Origin: Candidatus Margulisiibacteriota bacterium
Lineage (GTDB): Bacteria > Margulisbacteria > WOR-1 > O2-12-FULL-45-9 > XYB2-FULL-48-7
Direction: 5' to 3'
DNA length: 64,000 bases
NCBI GenBank assembly: GCA_025453605.1
Contig: JALOPZ010000001.1
Span: forward strand, 186,001 to 250,000
Shown here: in pieces, positions 15,288 through 24,622 of the stretch
How positions within the stretch are numbered: the stretch's first letter is position 1
Layout: each line of letters starts with the position of its first letter
Position numbers and translations under genes: made by a program
The notes under the pieces: model-generated
Seen by the model: only the letters and a program-made list of their open reading frames with translations
What the model was told of the DNA's origin: nothing
Databases searched by the model: none

Positions 15288-16103
15288 ATGATCATACCTA
15301 AAGCTTCATTGGGCCATGCCGACTTCCGGCCGTACGCTGCGGCCCGGAAATTCGCCCAAGTTTACCAGGTCGACATCACCTTGGCCCGGTTGATCAACCG
15401 CTACTCGGTTGAGCCGGGCAATCTGGAGCACTGCAAACCGCTCGTGGTCGGCGGCCAGGAAGATCTCAACCCTGGCCAGTTGGCCCGACTGGAACAAAGC
15501 TACCTTTTTCAGGCGAATAACACGCCGCACTATTTGCTGGAGCACCACGGGCTGGCTGAATACGCTTGTGCCGAAGCGCGGGAATTCGGCGTTCTGGCCG
15601 AACAGGATTGCACGCTGGTCCGCTTCGATGCCCATCCCGACAGCGACCGGTGGCGGTTCTTTAAAGGCTGGGACCTTGAGCGGATCTTCAGTTCCTGCTG
15701 TCCCAGCGTTAACGAAGGGAGTTATCTGCGGCCGCTGATCGAGGGACAACTGGTGAGCCGAATCGTCTGGTTCCGCTCTTCGCCGGGGATGATGTTCATG
15801 AACAGGGATATCCGTCAGGATCTGGGCCGCGATTTCCCCAAACTGGAGATCCTGGAGATTGAGCCGGCCAAGGTCGCCGATTTCAATCTGGCCTCGATCG
15901 ACAGCCTGCCGCCAAACAAACTGATCCTCGACATCGACCTTGATTACTTTGCCCATTTGCAGTTCGAGTTCATGTACTCGATCGCTAACCGGATCATCGG
16001 CCTGCATCACCGGGCCGGATTGGCGCTCCAGGTCCTCTCCCCCGGGTACATTGATAAAGATAAGGCGGCCAACTTCGCCGTCGATCTGATCAGGGCGGCT
16101 TAG
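15288..16103 (+). CDS. UPF0489-like (arginase-fold) protein, 271 aa
   Basis: It resembles UPF0489 proteins, relatives of the arginase/deacetylase fold: VRFDAHPDSDRW and KLILDIDLDYFAH are Asp/His clusters that would bind a metal pair, and YLLEHHGLAEYA fits the family's HH element. The reaction is unknown. ATG 15288 sits directly against AAAGGAG, nine bases after a sigma-28-type -10 box, so either the mRNA is nearly leaderless or initiation is unusual; no better in-frame start is near. It is the first gene of an operon with two mutually similar proteins of unknown family (gaps of three and one bases). Confidence 0.65.
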   Translation: MIIPKASLGHADFRPYAAARKFAQVYQVDITLARLINRYSVEPGNLEHCKPLVVGGQEDLNPGQLARLEQSYLFQANNTPHYLLEHHGLAEYACAEAREFGVLAEQDCTLVRFDAHPDSDRWRFFKGWDLERIFSSCCPSVNEGSYLRPLIEGQLVSRIVWFRSSPGMMFMNRDIRQDLGRDFPKLEILEIEPAKVADFNLASIDSLPPNKLILDIDLDYFAHLQFEFMYSIANRIIGLHHRAGLALQVLSPGYIDKDKAANFAVDLIRAA

Positions 16104-16106
16104 TAT

Positions 16107-16676
16107 ATGCTTATCCCCTGGCTGCACAGTTTACACGGCCTCGGTCGCCCCGGTTTTGTCCTCTCCTTAAACCGGATCAGGTCGCTGGTAGCCGGCTACG
16201 CCGCTGAAATCCGGCCGAATCCCGGTCTGGCCGCGCCGTTCCGGCAGGCGGCGGCGGGCGCGGTTTTCCAGGCGGCATATGTTGTGGCGCGAAAAAGCCT
16301 CTACTTCTCACCGTCCGGACCGGCCGGGATATCTCATTTGGCCATCAACCGCGCAGAGTGCAAATTGTCCGGCTGGTTCAAGATCATCCCCCACCCGCTC
16401 AAACCGGGCAAAACGATCTTTATTTTTGACTCCTGCCAGGAAAAGCCGCAACAGGCCAGTCGGCAACCGGCAATGTCGCTCAATGAAAATTTCATGTCTC
16501 TCTATTTTTTTCTGGTTAAAAGCGGCGCGGGAAACTTTTCGGTCCGCTCAGTCCCGGTCGGTGAATGCGCCCGCGACGTCAACGGCGCCAACTGGACCAA
16601 AGCCTCGCAACTGCTCTTCCCGAGCGAAATAGAAGAGGAACGCTGGGTCGCGTTCCTGAAAGAGCAGATCGGTTAA
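16107..16676 (+). CDS. uncharacterised protein, 189 aa (paralogue of next gene)
   Basis: No known family recognised. It shares a layout with the next gene: a beta-rich core with QAAYVVARKSLYFS, SGWFKIIPHPLKPGKTIFIFDS, then SLNENFMSLYFFLVKSGAGNFSV and an end NGANWTKASQLLF. No signal peptide or membrane span. ATG follows the upstream stop by three bases, so it is translated from the UPF0489 operon mRNA. The shared LVKSG...FS(V/L)R block suggests a common fold of about 150 residues. Confidence 0.7.
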   Translation: MLIPWLHSLHGLGRPGFVLSLNRIRSLVAGYAAEIRPNPGLAAPFRQAAAGAVFQAAYVVARKSLYFSPSGPAGISHLAINRAECKLSGWFKIIPHPLKPGKTIFIFDSCQEKPQQASRQPAMSLNENFMSLYFFLVKSGAGNFSVRSVPVGECARDVNGANWTKASQLLFPSEIEEERWVAFLKEQIG

Positions 16677-16677
16677 C

Positions 16678-17250
16678 ATGATCAGACCGTTCGCCCCCGA
16701 GTATTATCCGCGCAGCGCCAGAAAGTACGCCGGCACGATCGCCGCCGACAGCGAACTGGCCTCGATCGTTTCGCGCGGCCGGCCTTTCCGGGCCGCTTAC
16801 CTGGTAGTCGGCGACCGGCTGCATCTTTGTGAACAGGGGCACATCGTCATCATCAACCGGCTGGGGAACGCTAATCTGGACAATATCCCGCCCAGCCATT
16901 ACGGCTGGATCAAGGTCCTCCCTCCCGAACGGAACCGGTCGAAACCGATCATTATCATTGATTGCCATTCCGACTATAATTCCGGCCGACGGCCCGAACA
17001 GCGCTGGGACCTGCTCTCCCTAGACGAGTACTTTGCCTTCTTTTACGTTGTCCTGGTCAAGAGCGGCGTGACCGATTTTTCGCTCCGGCTGACCTCGGGC
17101 GGAAAAAGGGCGGCCGGGATCAACGAGCGGAACTGGCGCAGCGAATCGAGCCTGTTGTTCGACAACGAAACGATCGAAGCGGAATTTATCCGGCAGCTGC
17201 GCGCCTCGCTCCGCGACGGTATCCCCCTTTCTCAAAGGCCCGAGCCATAG
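16678..17250 (+). CDS. uncharacterised protein, 190 aa (paralogue of previous gene)
   Basis: Divergent sister of the preceding protein. Corresponding blocks are RAAYLVVGDRLHLC, YGWIKVLPPERNRSKPIIIIDCHSD, SLDEYFAFFYVVLVKSGVTDFSLR and NERNWRSESSLLF. The conserved acidic IDCHSD/IFDSCQE segment may be a ligand or metal site, but that is a guess. The last gene of the sigma-28-type operon; yajQ starts 13 bases further with its own promoter. Confidence 0.7.
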   Translation: MIRPFAPEYYPRSARKYAGTIAADSELASIVSRGRPFRAAYLVVGDRLHLCEQGHIVIINRLGNANLDNIPPSHYGWIKVLPPERNRSKPIIIIDCHSDYNSGRRPEQRWDLLSLDEYFAFFYVVLVKSGVTDFSLRLTSGGKRAAGINERNWRSESSLLFDNETIEAEFIRQLRASLRDGIPLSQRPEP

Positions 17251-17256
17251 TATAAT
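17251..17256 (+). promoter_or_regulatory. -10 box of yajQ (leaderless)
   Basis: TATAAT seven bases before ATG 17264; no Shine-Dalgarno between. Confidence 0.55.
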
Positions 17257-17263
17257 TAAGATT

Positions 17264-17764
17264 ATGCCGCAAGATCATTCGTTCGATATCGTTTCCAAGC
17301 CCAATATGCAAGAGGTTGATAACGCCATTCAGATGGCGGTTAAAGAGCTGGCTAACCGGTTTGACTTTAAGGGGTCGATCAGCTCGATCGCCAAGGGGGG
17401 AGAAAAGGGTGACATTATCAAGCTTGTCTCCGAGGACGAGTTCAAGCTGAAGAACGTCGCCGGCATTCTGAATGAGAAGCTGGCTCGCCGGCAGATCCCG
17501 CTTAAATTTTTTGAAGCCGGTAAGGTCGAAGAAGCGCTCGGCGGCACCGTCAAACAGGATATTACGATCAAACAGGGGATCCCGCAGGAAAAAGCCAAAG
17601 AAATAACGAAGCTGCTCAAAGCTTCCGGCCTCAAGGTCCAGGCCCAGATCCAGGGGGACGAGATCCGGGTTTCCAGCAAGAAATTGGACGACCTGCAGGC
17701 GGCGATCGCCGCCGTCAAGGGGGCCAACCTGCCGATCGCGCTTTCGTTCGTCAACTACCGCTGA
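17264..17764 (+). CDS. yajQ: YajQ family nucleotide-binding protein
   Basis: YajQ (DUF520) proteins bind RNA/nucleotides and, in some species, cyclic di-GMP. The 166 aa match the family: HSFDIVSKPNMQEVDNAIQ, NRFDFKGSISSI, GGTVKQDITIKQGIPQEKAKEI and QGDEIRVSSKKLDDLQAAI. It heads the core gene run yajQ-rlmN-rimO-pgsA-cinA, with a TATAAT box seven bases upstream and an rlmN start four bases downstream. Confidence 0.94.
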   Translation: MPQDHSFDIVSKPNMQEVDNAIQMAVKELANRFDFKGSISSIAKGGEKGDIIKLVSEDEFKLKNVAGILNEKLARRQIPLKFFEAGKVEEALGGTVKQDITIKQGIPQEKAKEITKLLKASGLKVQAQIQGDEIRVSSKKLDDLQAAIAAVKGANLPIALSFVNYR

Positions 17765-17768
17765 TAAC

Positions 17769-18785
17769 GTGAACAACATTCTCGACAAATCGTTAAGCGA
17801 ACTGCAGGCGGACTTTGCCTCCCGTAGCTGGCCGGCTTTCCGCGCCAAACAGATCTTTACCTGGCTGCACAAGAAGGTAACATTTGACTTTGCCCAGATG
17901 ACCGACCTCCCCAAAGAGCTGCGCGACGAACTCCCCAAGCATTACAAGCTCTACGCGCCGACCGTCACCAAGGTACTCCGCTCGCGCGACGGGACCAAAA
18001 AGTTCCTCTTCACCTTGAATGACGGCAAACGGGTGGAAGCGGTCCTGCTCAAGGACAACACCAACCGGAAGACCGTCTGTCTCTCGACGCAAGCCGGCTG
18101 CAAGCTGAAGTGCGCGTTCTGCGCCACCGGAGGGGCCGGCTTCCAGCGCGACCTGACCCCGGCCGAGATCATCAGCCAGGTCTACCGGATCGCGGAGGGG
18201 GGGCCGGACATCTCCAACATCGTCTACATGGGGATGGGCGAGCCGTTCCTGAATTACGACAACGTGCTGAAAAGCCTCCGCCTGCTGACCGCCAAGGAAG
18301 GGGGAAATTTCGGCCAGCGGAAGATCACCATCTCCACCTGCGGGATCCCGGACGGGATCATGATGTTCGCCGACGAAGAGCTGCAGGTCCGTCTGGCGAT
18401 CTCGCTCAACGCGGCGACCGACGCAGTCCGTTCCCGGCTGATGCCGATCAACCGGATCTACCCGCTCGCCGCGCTGCGCGAGGCGCTGCTCTATTATTTA
18501 CAAAAGACCGGCCGCCGGGTCACATTGGAGTACGTGATGCTCGACGGCGTCAACGACCGCCAACCGGACCTGAAGGAGCTGCGCAAGTTCTGCGAGGGGC
18601 TGGACGTCCACGTCAACCTGATCCCGTTCAACCCCTTTGGTAAACATTTCCGTCCGTCAAAGCTGCAGGCCATCCATCATTTCCTCAACGGCCTCGCCGC
18701 CGCCAAGATCAACGCCGTGATGCGGCAGAGCAAGGGGCAAGACATCATGGCGGCGTGCGGGCAGCTTGCCGGCAAACCCTTGTGA
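17769..18785 (+). CDS. rlmN: 23S rRNA/tRNA adenine-C2 methyltransferase
   Basis: Radical SAM enzyme that methylates A2503 of 23S rRNA and A37 of some tRNAs. The cluster motif is CKLKCAFC; also TQAGCKLK, NIVYMGMGEPFLNYDNV, GRRVTLEYVMLDGVND and the C-terminal reactive Cys in MAACGQLAG. Length 338 aa is normal. The start is GTG, four bases after the yajQ stop. Its stop overlaps the rimO GTG by three bases or so. Confidence 0.95.
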   Translation: MNNILDKSLSELQADFASRSWPAFRAKQIFTWLHKKVTFDFAQMTDLPKELRDELPKHYKLYAPTVTKVLRSRDGTKKFLFTLNDGKRVEAVLLKDNTNRKTVCLSTQAGCKLKCAFCATGGAGFQRDLTPAEIISQVYRIAEGGPDISNIVYMGMGEPFLNYDNVLKSLRLLTAKEGGNFGQRKITISTCGIPDGIMMFADEELQVRLAISLNAATDAVRSRLMPINRIYPLAALREALLYYLQKTGRRVTLEYVMLDGVNDRQPDLKELRKFCEGLDVHVNLIPFNPFGKHFRPSKLQAIHHFLNGLAAAKINAVMRQSKGQDIMAACGQLAGKPL

Positions 18786-20020
18786 AGGCTTACTTCATCT
18801 CGCTCGGTTGTCCCAAGAACCTGACCGACACGGAAGTGTTGATGGGAAAATTGACGGCGGCCGGGCACGAGGTCGTCAAAACACCGCGCCAGGCTGACAT
18901 GATCATCATCAACACCTGCGCCTTCCTCCAGACCGCCCGCGACGAAGCCATGACGACGATCAAAGAGATGGCCAAATGGCGAAAACAGGGCAAGAAAGTT
19001 TATATCGCCGGATGTTTGCCGAAATATTGGAAACCTGCGACTAAACGTCGCGGTTTCCAATCTGGACACCGAGACGTTCAGTCTCAGGTGTCCAGATTGA
19101 TCGACGGCGAGATCGACTCCATCGGCTTGTTCAACTACTGCACGCCGAGAATAAAGGCCACCCCACCCTGGTACGCCTACGTCAAGATCGCCGAAGGGTG
19201 CAACAATTATTGTGCGTACTGCCTGATCCCGCGGATCCGGGGAAAACTCAAATTTCGCCCGGCGGCCGATGTCATTGCCGAGGTCAAAGGCCTGGCTAAA
19301 AGAGGGGTCAAAGAAGTTATCTTCATCGCCCAGGATACGACCGCCCATCCCGAACTGCCGGCGATCCTCTCCGGGGCAGCCCGAATAGCGGGGATCCGCT
19401 GGATCCGGCTGATGTACACCCACCCCGCTCATTTGACCGATGCGCTCCTTGATTTGATTGCCAGAGAGCGGAAAATCGTTAAGTACCTGGACTTGCCAAT
19501 CCAGCACGCCTGTGATAAAATATTAAAGTCGATGAACCGGCGCTACACGCGCCATGATCTTGAAACTTTAATCTCAAAAATCAGGAGGCGAAAGATCGCT
19601 TTAAGGACCTCCGTCATCGTCGGTTTTCCCGGTGAGGGCGAGACGGAGTTCCGGGAGCTACTTGATTTCGTCAGGCGGGTAAAGTTCGAACGACTCGGCT
19701 GCTTTACCTACCAGCGGGAAAAGGGGACACCAGCGGCAAAAATGAGGGCCCAGGTCTCCCCGAAAACTAAAATCGAGCGGTTTCAGAAGCTGATGCGGGT
19801 TCAAGCCCGCGTCACGCAAAAAAACATGATCGGAAATATCATTGAAGTCTTGGTCGAGGGGGGCAAAGCCGGCAAATTCGTCGGCCGCAGCTATTTGGAC
19901 GCCCCGGAGATCGACGGCAGCGTGATCATCCGCTCACGAAAATCCATCCAACCGGGAGAGATCGTCAAAGTCCGCATCACGGGGGCTTCGGCTTATGATC
20001 TCTGCGGTTGTTTGACTTGA
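18782..20020 (+). CDS. rimO: ribosomal protein S12 methylthiotransferase-like enzyme
   Basis: Methylthiotransferase that adds SCH3 to an Asp of ribosomal protein S12. An N-terminal MTTase domain carries three cluster cysteines (SLGCPKNLTDTE, INTCAFLQ, AGCLPKYW), then a radical SAM motif CNNYCAYCLIPRIRG and a C-terminal TRAM domain. The start GTG 18782 (VKAYFISLGC) overlaps the rlmN stop; the open frame upstream is rlmN's shadow. Directly after AGCLPKYW, two adjacent palindromic elements code KPATKRRGF and GHRDVQSQV, lengthening or replacing the variable loop before the radical SAM domain while keeping the frame. Confidence 0.93.
   Translation: MKAYFISLGCPKNLTDTEVLMGKLTAAGHEVVKTPRQADMIIINTCAFLQTARDEAMTTIKEMAKWRKQGKKVYIAGCLPKYWKPATKRRGFQSGHRDVQSQVSRLIDGEIDSIGLFNYCTPRIKATPPWYAYVKIAEGCNNYCAYCLIPRIRGKLKFRPAADVIAEVKGLAKRGVKEVIFIAQDTTAHPELPAILSGAARIAGIRWIRLMYTHPAHLTDALLDLIARERKIVKYLDLPIQHACDKILKSMNRRYTRHDLETLISKIRRRKIALRTSVIVGFPGEGETEFRELLDFVRRVKFERLGCFTYQREKGTPAAKMRAQVSPKTKIERFQKLMRVQARVTQKNMIGNIIEVLVEGGKAGKFVGRSYLDAPEIDGSVIIRSRKSIQPGEIVKVRITGASAYDLCGCLT
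19029..19058 (-). repeat. 30-bp palindromic element, copy 1 in rimO
   Basis: GGAAACC-TGCGAC-TAAAC-GTCGC-GGTTTCC. Its reverse complement differs from the receptor copy (6661-6690) at two positions, and in frame it codes KPATKRRGF, against KPATERRGF in the receptor. Confidence 0.88.
19060..19097 (+). repeat. palindromic element, copy 2 in rimO
   Basis: Outer arms ATCTGGACACC/GGTGTCCAGAT, core GAGAC-GTTCA-GTCTC. It codes GHRDVQSQV, the same peptide as the valS copy. Confidence 0.88.
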
Positions 20021-20514
20021 CCTTAGCCAACAAGATCACCCTCGGCCGCCTCGCCCTCATTCCGCTCGCCGTTTACTTTCTGCTGACCGGCCTGCTCGGC
20101 CTGGCCGCTTTGCTCTTTGTCCTCCTCTCGCTGACCGACCTGATCGACGGTTACGTCGCCCGCAAATATAACCAGGTCTCGGAGCTCGGCAAGATGCTCG
20201 ATCCGCTGGCCGACAAGGTCCTGGTCGTCTCTCTGCTGATCGGCCTGGCCGCGCTGGGCAAAACCGGAGCCCTCCCGGTGATCATCATTGCCGCGCGCGA
20301 ATTTCTGATCGCCAGCATCCGGACCCACAAAGTCTTCGCGGCCAGCCCGCTGGCCAAGGCCAAGACCCTGGTCCAGAACGTGGCGGTTTTCATGCTGCTC
20401 TTTTCCCTGCCGCTGGCGGAGCTCGTCCTCTGGCTGGCAGTCATTTTGTCTCTGGTTTCCGGCTGGGTGTACTTATGGCAGAGCCAATTCCTGCAGCAAT
20501 TGAGATCAAGCTAG
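20017..20514 (+). CDS. pgsA: CDP-diacylglycerol-glycerol-3-phosphate phosphatidyltransferase
   Basis: Makes phosphatidylglycerol phosphate at the inner membrane. The CDP-alcohol phosphatidyltransferase signature is complete: DLIDGYVARKYNQVSELGKM followed by LDPLADK (DGxxAR-x8-GxxxDxxxD). The protein is polytopic, about 165 aa. I prefer TTG 20017 (reads as MTLANKITLGRLALIP), whose TTGA overlaps the rimO stop; TTG 20008 is an alternative. The cinA gene starts 40 bases before its end. Confidence 0.92.
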   Translation: MTLANKITLGRLALIPLAVYFLLTGLLGLAALLFVLLSLTDLIDGYVARKYNQVSELGKMLDPLADKVLVVSLLIGLAALGKTGALPVIIIAAREFLIASIRTHKVFAASPLAKAKTLVQNVAVFMLLFSLPLAELVLWLAVILSLVSGWVYLWQSQFLQQLRSS

Positions 20515-21032
20515 AGGACTTCTTCACGAAGTTCCTCTCGGTGATCGGCAAGGCGACCGACCAGCAGATCGCGCAGCTGCTCCGCCAGAGCAAGCAGACC
20601 GTCTCCGTCGCGGAGTCGGTCACCGGAGGACTGGTGGCGAGCCACCTGACCGGCGTGCCGGGGAGCTCGGATTACTTTGTCGGCGGCATCGTCTGTTATT
20701 CGCCGCGCGTCAAAGTGACCCAGGTCGGCGTCCCGCCGGCGGTGATCAGCCAGCACGGCGTGGTCAGCAAGGAGACGGCGATCGCCCTGGCCGAAGAGAT
20801 CAAGAAACGGCTCCGGACCGATATCGGGTTGGCCACGACCGGCGTGGCCGGGCCCGCGCCCCTGCCCCCGGCGCCGGTCGGCAAGGTCTTTATCGCCCTG
20901 GCCGGCAAGAGCACGGTGGAATACAAGGAGCTGAACCTGCAAGGGACCCGCGCCGAGATCAGGGAAAAGGCCGCCCGGGCCTGTCTCGGTCTGTTGTGGC
21001 TGTACCTGGGCGGCGAAGACGTACTGAAATAG
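20475..21032 (+). CDS. CinA C-terminal domain protein (PncC-type NMN amidase)
   Basis: Stand-alone CinA C-terminal domain, related to PncC, which hydrolyses nicotinamide mononucleotide to NaMN. Motifs: VSVAESVTGGLVASHLT, PGSSDYFVGGIVCYS, GVVSKETAIALAEE and GLATTGVAGPAP. The N-terminal COG1058 domain of full CinA is absent. It overlaps the pgsA end by 40 bases and lies before recA, the order seen in Firmicutes, where cinA and recA are competence-linked. Confidence 0.9.
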   Translation: MAEPIPAAIEIKLEDFFTKFLSVIGKATDQQIAQLLRQSKQTVSVAESVTGGLVASHLTGVPGSSDYFVGGIVCYSPRVKVTQVGVPPAVISQHGVVSKETAIALAEEIKKRLRTDIGLATTGVAGPAPLPPAPVGKVFIALAGKSTVEYKELNLQGTRAEIREKAARACLGLLWLYLGGEDVLK

Positions 21033-21100
21033 GGAGGTGGTGGCAAGGGGGAGCTGGGGGACAAAGCCGGATGGACGGGAATATTTAAGGAGGAAAAATC

Positions 21101-22168
21101 ATGAGAGTTATCGGCAGAGAGAACAAAAACGCCCCGGAAGGGAAAGAGAAGACGGTCAGCCCGGCGATCATTAACGCCGAAGGGAAGTCCAAAGCGCTCG
21201 GCCTGGCGATCGCGCAGATCGAAAAGAATTTCGGCAAGGGTTCGATCATGAAATTGGGGGAAACGACCAAGCTCAACGTGGAGGTCGTCCCGACCGGGGT
21301 CCTGTCGCTCGACCTGGCGCTCGGCGTCGGCGGTTTGCCGCGCGGCCGGGTCGTCGAGATCTTCGGGCCCGAGGGGGGCGGCAAAACGACCGTCTCGCTG
21401 CACGCGGTGGCCGAAGCCCAGAAACGGGGCGGCACCGCCGCTTTTATCGACGCGGAGCATTCGATGGACCCCAAGTACGCCAAGAAGCTCGGGGTTGACG
21501 TTGAGAATCTGCTGATCTCCCAGCCGGATTACGGCGAGCAGGCGCTGGAGATCGCGGAAACGCTGATCCGCTCGGGGGCGATCGACATCATCGTGGTCGA
21601 CTCGGTCGCCGCGCTGGTCCCCAAGACCGAGGTTGAAGGGGAAATGGGCGACGCGGTCGTCGGCCTGCAGGCCCGCCTGATGTCGCAGGCGCTGCGCAAG
21701 CTGACCGCCGTGATCAGCAAGTCGAAAACGACGATGATCTTCATCAATCAGCTGCGCGAGAAGATCGGGATCATGTTCGGCAATCCGGAAACGACGCCGG
21801 GCGGCCGGGCGCTCAAGTTCTACTCGTCGGTCCGCCTCGACGTCCGCGCCGCCGAGAAGATCAAGGAGAACGACAAGATCATCGGCACCCGGGTCAAGGT
21901 CAAGGTCGTCAAGAACAAGGTCGCCCCACCCTTCCGCGAAGCCAGCTTTGTCCTGATCCACGGCCAGGGGCTGCTGCGCGAAGCAGACATCATCGACCAG
22001 GGGGTGGCCCTCGGCGTGGTGCAAAAGAGCGGCGCCTGGTTCAATTACGGGGCAGAAAAGCTCGGCCAGGGCTTTGACGGCGCCATCACTTTCCTGAAAG
22101 AGAACGGCAAACTGGCCAACAAGATCGAAGGGGAGATCCGCAAGGCGATCACGGCCCAGCAAGGTTAG
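21101..22168 (+). CDS. recA: recombinase RecA
   Basis: Homologous recombination and SOS co-protease. Sequence is typical ([78 protein letters not shown]), 355 aa. The Walker A is GPEGGGKTT, where most RecA proteins have GPESSGKTT; the GxxxxGKT spacing is kept, so ATP binding should be too. A strong Shine-Dalgarno (AAGGAGG) precedes ATG, unlike the leaderless genes around. A 12-bp-stem hairpin separates it from rny. Confidence 0.97.
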   Translation: MRVIGRENKNAPEGKEKTVSPAIINAEGKSKALGLAIAQIEKNFGKGSIMKLGETTKLNVEVVPTGVLSLDLALGVGGLPRGRVVEIFGPEGGGKTTVSLHAVAEAQKRGGTAAFIDAEHSMDPKYAKKLGVDVENLLISQPDYGEQALEIAETLIRSGAIDIIVVDSVAALVPKTEVEGEMGDAVVGLQARLMSQALRKLTAVISKSKTTMIFINQLREKIGIMFGNPETTPGGRALKFYSSVRLDVRAAEKIKENDKIIGTRVKVKVVKNKVAPPFREASFVLIHGQGLLREADIIDQGVALGVVQKSGAWFNYGAEKLGQGFDGAITFLKENGKLANKIEGEIRKAITAQQG

Positions 22169-22177
22169 GCAGCAGGA

Positions 22178-22220
22178 CCGCCGGAAACCGTCCGCCATCG
22201 GCGAGACCGGTTTCCGGCGG
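22178..22220. other. strong hairpin between recA and rny
   Basis: CCGCCGGAAACC (22178-22189) pairs perfectly with GGTTTCCGGCGG (22209-22220) around a 19-base loop. The arms contain GGAAACC/GGTTTCC like the 30-bp palindromic family but not its GACGTTCAGTC core. No T run, so more likely an mRNA-processing or stability element than a terminator. Confidence 0.55.
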
Positions 22221-22248
22221 CTCCAAACGAAAGGAGTAAAGAACAGTT

Positions 22249-23796
22249 ATGGATATGTACACGTTGAGTTACGTCATCATCGCCGCCCTGGTAATTTTTG
22301 GGCTGGCAGTCGTCTATCTGGTGATCCGCAAGCAGATGTCCGAGCAAAAGGTCCGGATCGCGGAGGAAACGGCCAAGCGGATCCAGGAGGACGCCGCCAA
22401 AGAAGCGGAACGCCTGAAGAAAGAGGCGCGGCTGGAGGCCAAAGACGAGTCGATCAGGATCCGGGCCGATTTCGAACGGGAAATGAAGGAACGGAAAGGC
22501 GAGCTGACCGGCCTGGAACGGCGGCTGCAGTCGCGCGAAGACCATCTGGAAAACAAAGAAAAGAACATCGATAATCGGGAAAAAGTGATCAAAAAGTTCG
22601 AGGAGGACATGGTCAAGCTGAAGGAGGCGCTGCAGAAAGGAAAGGACCAGCTGATCGCCGAGCTGGAAAAAGCGGCCGCCTTCTCCAAAGAAGACGCCAA
22701 GCGCGAACTGCTGAGCCGGCTGGAAACCGAGCTGGAAGCGGACGCGTCCAAGATGATCAAAGCCAAGGAAGAAGAGGTCAAGAAAGAAGCGGATAAGCGG
22801 GCGCGCGAGATCCTGGCGACCGCCATCCAGCGCTGCGCCGTGGACCACGTGGTAGAGACGACGACCTCGATGGTCGAACTGCCGAGCGACGACCTGAAAG
22901 GCCGGATCATCGGCCGCGAAGGCCGGAACATCCGCGCCTTTGAAACGCTGACCGGGGTCGACCTGATCGTCGACGATACGCCGGAAGCGGTCATCCTCTC
23001 GAGCTTTGATCCGCTCCGCCGCGAGACCGCCCGCCTGACCCTGCAAAAACTGATCGTCGACGGCCGGATCCACCCGGCCCGGGTCGAGGAGATGTATAAC
23101 AAGGCCAAGGAAGAGCTGAAGACCGCAATGTGGGACCACGGCGAGAAAGCGGCCCTGGAAGTCGGCGTGCACGGCCTGCCGCCGGTCATTATCCAGCTGC
23201 TCGGCCGGCTCCACTACCGGACATCTTACGGTCAAAACGTGCTGCAGCACTCGGTTGAAATGGCCCACCTGGCCGGGATGCTGGCCGCGGAACTGGGCGT
23301 GAACGTCAACCTGGCCAAGCGCGCCGCCCTCCTCCATGACATCGGTAAGGCGATCGACCAGGACACCGAAGGGACCCACACCCGGCTCGGCGTCGCTTTC
23401 GCCGAAAAGGCGGGGGAATCGCCGGAGGTCCTGCACGCGATCGAGGCGCACCACGGCGACGTGGAGCCGCGCACGATCGAAGCGGTGATCGTCCAGGTGA
23501 CCGACGCGATCAGCAGCGCCCGGCCCGGCGCCCGCCGCGACACGCTGGAGGCATACGTGAAACGGCTGGAGAAGCTGGAGACGGTCGCCAAATCGTTTGA
23601 CGGCGTGGAGAGAGTTTACGCCATTTCCGCCGGCCGCGAAGTGCGCGTCATTGTCCAGCCCGACCGGATCGATGACCAGGGCTCGGTCAAACTGGCGCAC
23701 GATATCGCCAAGAAGGTTGAGTCGGAGCTGGAGTACCCGGGCGAGATCAAAGTAACGGTGATCAGGGAGACCAGGGCCTCGGATGTCGCCAAGTAA
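22249..23796 (+). CDS. rny: ribonuclease Y
   Basis: Membrane-anchored endoribonuclease that starts mRNA decay. An N-terminal transmembrane helix (about 5-25), long coiled coil (30-190), KH domain with [17 protein letters not shown], and HD domain with [13 protein letters not shown] and EAHHGDVEP. Length 515 aa is normal. AAAGGAG precedes ATG. It overlaps ymdB by 14 bases; the rny-ymdB pair is conserved in Firmicutes and relatives. Confidence 0.97.
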   Translation: MDMYTLSYVIIAALVIFGLAVVYLVIRKQMSEQKVRIAEETAKRIQEDAAKEAERLKKEARLEAKDESIRIRADFEREMKERKGELTGLERRLQSREDHLENKEKNIDNREKVIKKFEEDMVKLKEALQKGKDQLIAELEKAAAFSKEDAKRELLSRLETELEADASKMIKAKEEEVKKEADKRAREILATAIQRCAVDHVVETTTSMVELPSDDLKGRIIGREGRNIRAFETLTGVDLIVDDTPEAVILSSFDPLRRETARLTLQKLIVDGRIHPARVEEMYNKAKEELKTAMWDHGEKAALEVGVHGLPPVIIQLLGRLHYRTSYGQNVLQHSVEMAHLAGMLAAELGVNVNLAKRAALLHDIGKAIDQDTEGTHTRLGVAFAEKAGESPEVLHAIEAHHGDVEPRTIEAVIVQVTDAISSARPGARRDTLEAYVKRLEKLETVAKSFDGVERVYAISAGREVRVIVQPDRIDDQGSVKLAHDIAKKVESELEYPGEIKVTVIRETRASDVAK

Positions 23797-24622
23797 ACTG
23801 AAGATCCTGTTCATCAGCGACATCGTCGGTTCGTACGGCCGGGCGATCGTCCGGCAGGTCCTGCCCGATCTGAAAAAAGAACTGGCCGTCGATCTGACGA
23901 TCGCCAACGGCGAAAACTCCGCCCACGGCTACAGCATCACGGAAAAGATCTACCTCGATCTGCTGGAGCACGGGGTCGACGTCGTTACCATGGGAAACCA
24001 CGTCTGGGAAAAGCGCGAGGTCGTCGCCAAGATCGACACTTTTGACCGGCTGGTCAGGCCCGCCAATTATCCCCCCGCCGTCCCCGGCCGCGGCAGCCTG
24101 GTCGTCGATTGCCAGGGGATCAAGGTCGGCGTCGTTAACCTGCTCGGGCGGGTGTTCATGAATTGCGTCGACTGTCCGTTCCAAACGGCCGACAAGATCA
24201 TCCCGGCGGTTCGGGCGGAAGCCAAGGTGATCATCGTCGATTTTCACGGCGAAGCGACCTCGGAAAAAGCCGCCCTCGGTTATTACCTGGACGGCCAGGT
24301 TTCCGCCGTGCTCGGCACTCATACCCACGTCCAGACCGCCGACGAGCGGGTCCTGCCGGGCGGCACGGCGTTCATTTCCGACGCCGGGATGTGCGCCGGC
24401 CAGGACTCGGTGATCGGGATGAAAAAAGAGCAGATCTTAAAACGCTTCACCACCTGCCTGCCGGAGAAGTTTGAACCGATCGACAGCGGCCCGGGGCTAT
24501 TTAACGCCGTCCTCTTGACCGTCGACGCGGCAACCGGCCAAGCGCTGGCGATCGAACGGATCAGCCGGCTGACCGAACCGTTGAATATTTCCAAAGAGGA
24601 TAAGAACGCTAAGCAAGACTAG
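23783..24622 (+). CDS. ymdB: YmdB family metallophosphoesterase
   Basis: Dimetal phosphoesterase (TIGR00282) with cAMP phosphodiesterase activity in Bacillus, linked to biofilm and nanotube phenotypes. Motifs: [51 protein letters not shown] and [17 protein letters not shown]. 279 aa, slightly longer than usual at the C-terminus. It ends 14 bases inside the convergent valS. Confidence 0.94.
   Translation: MSPSKLKILFISDIVGSYGRAIVRQVLPDLKKELAVDLTIANGENSAHGYSITEKIYLDLLEHGVDVVTMGNHVWEKREVVAKIDTFDRLVRPANYPPAVPGRGSLVVDCQGIKVGVVNLLGRVFMNCVDCPFQTADKIIPAVRAEAKVIIVDFHGEATSEKAALGYYLDGQVSAVLGTHTHVQTADERVLPGGTAFISDAGMCAGQDSVIGMKKEQILKRFTTCLPEKFEPIDSGPGLFNAVLLTVDAATGQALAIERISRLTEPLNISKEDKNAKQD

Noticed and set aside
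20696..23907. Open frames of 500 and 580 aa on the minus strand opposite recA and rny
   Set aside because: High-GC shadows of recA and rny, Asp/Arg/Leu-rich with no recognisable domain.
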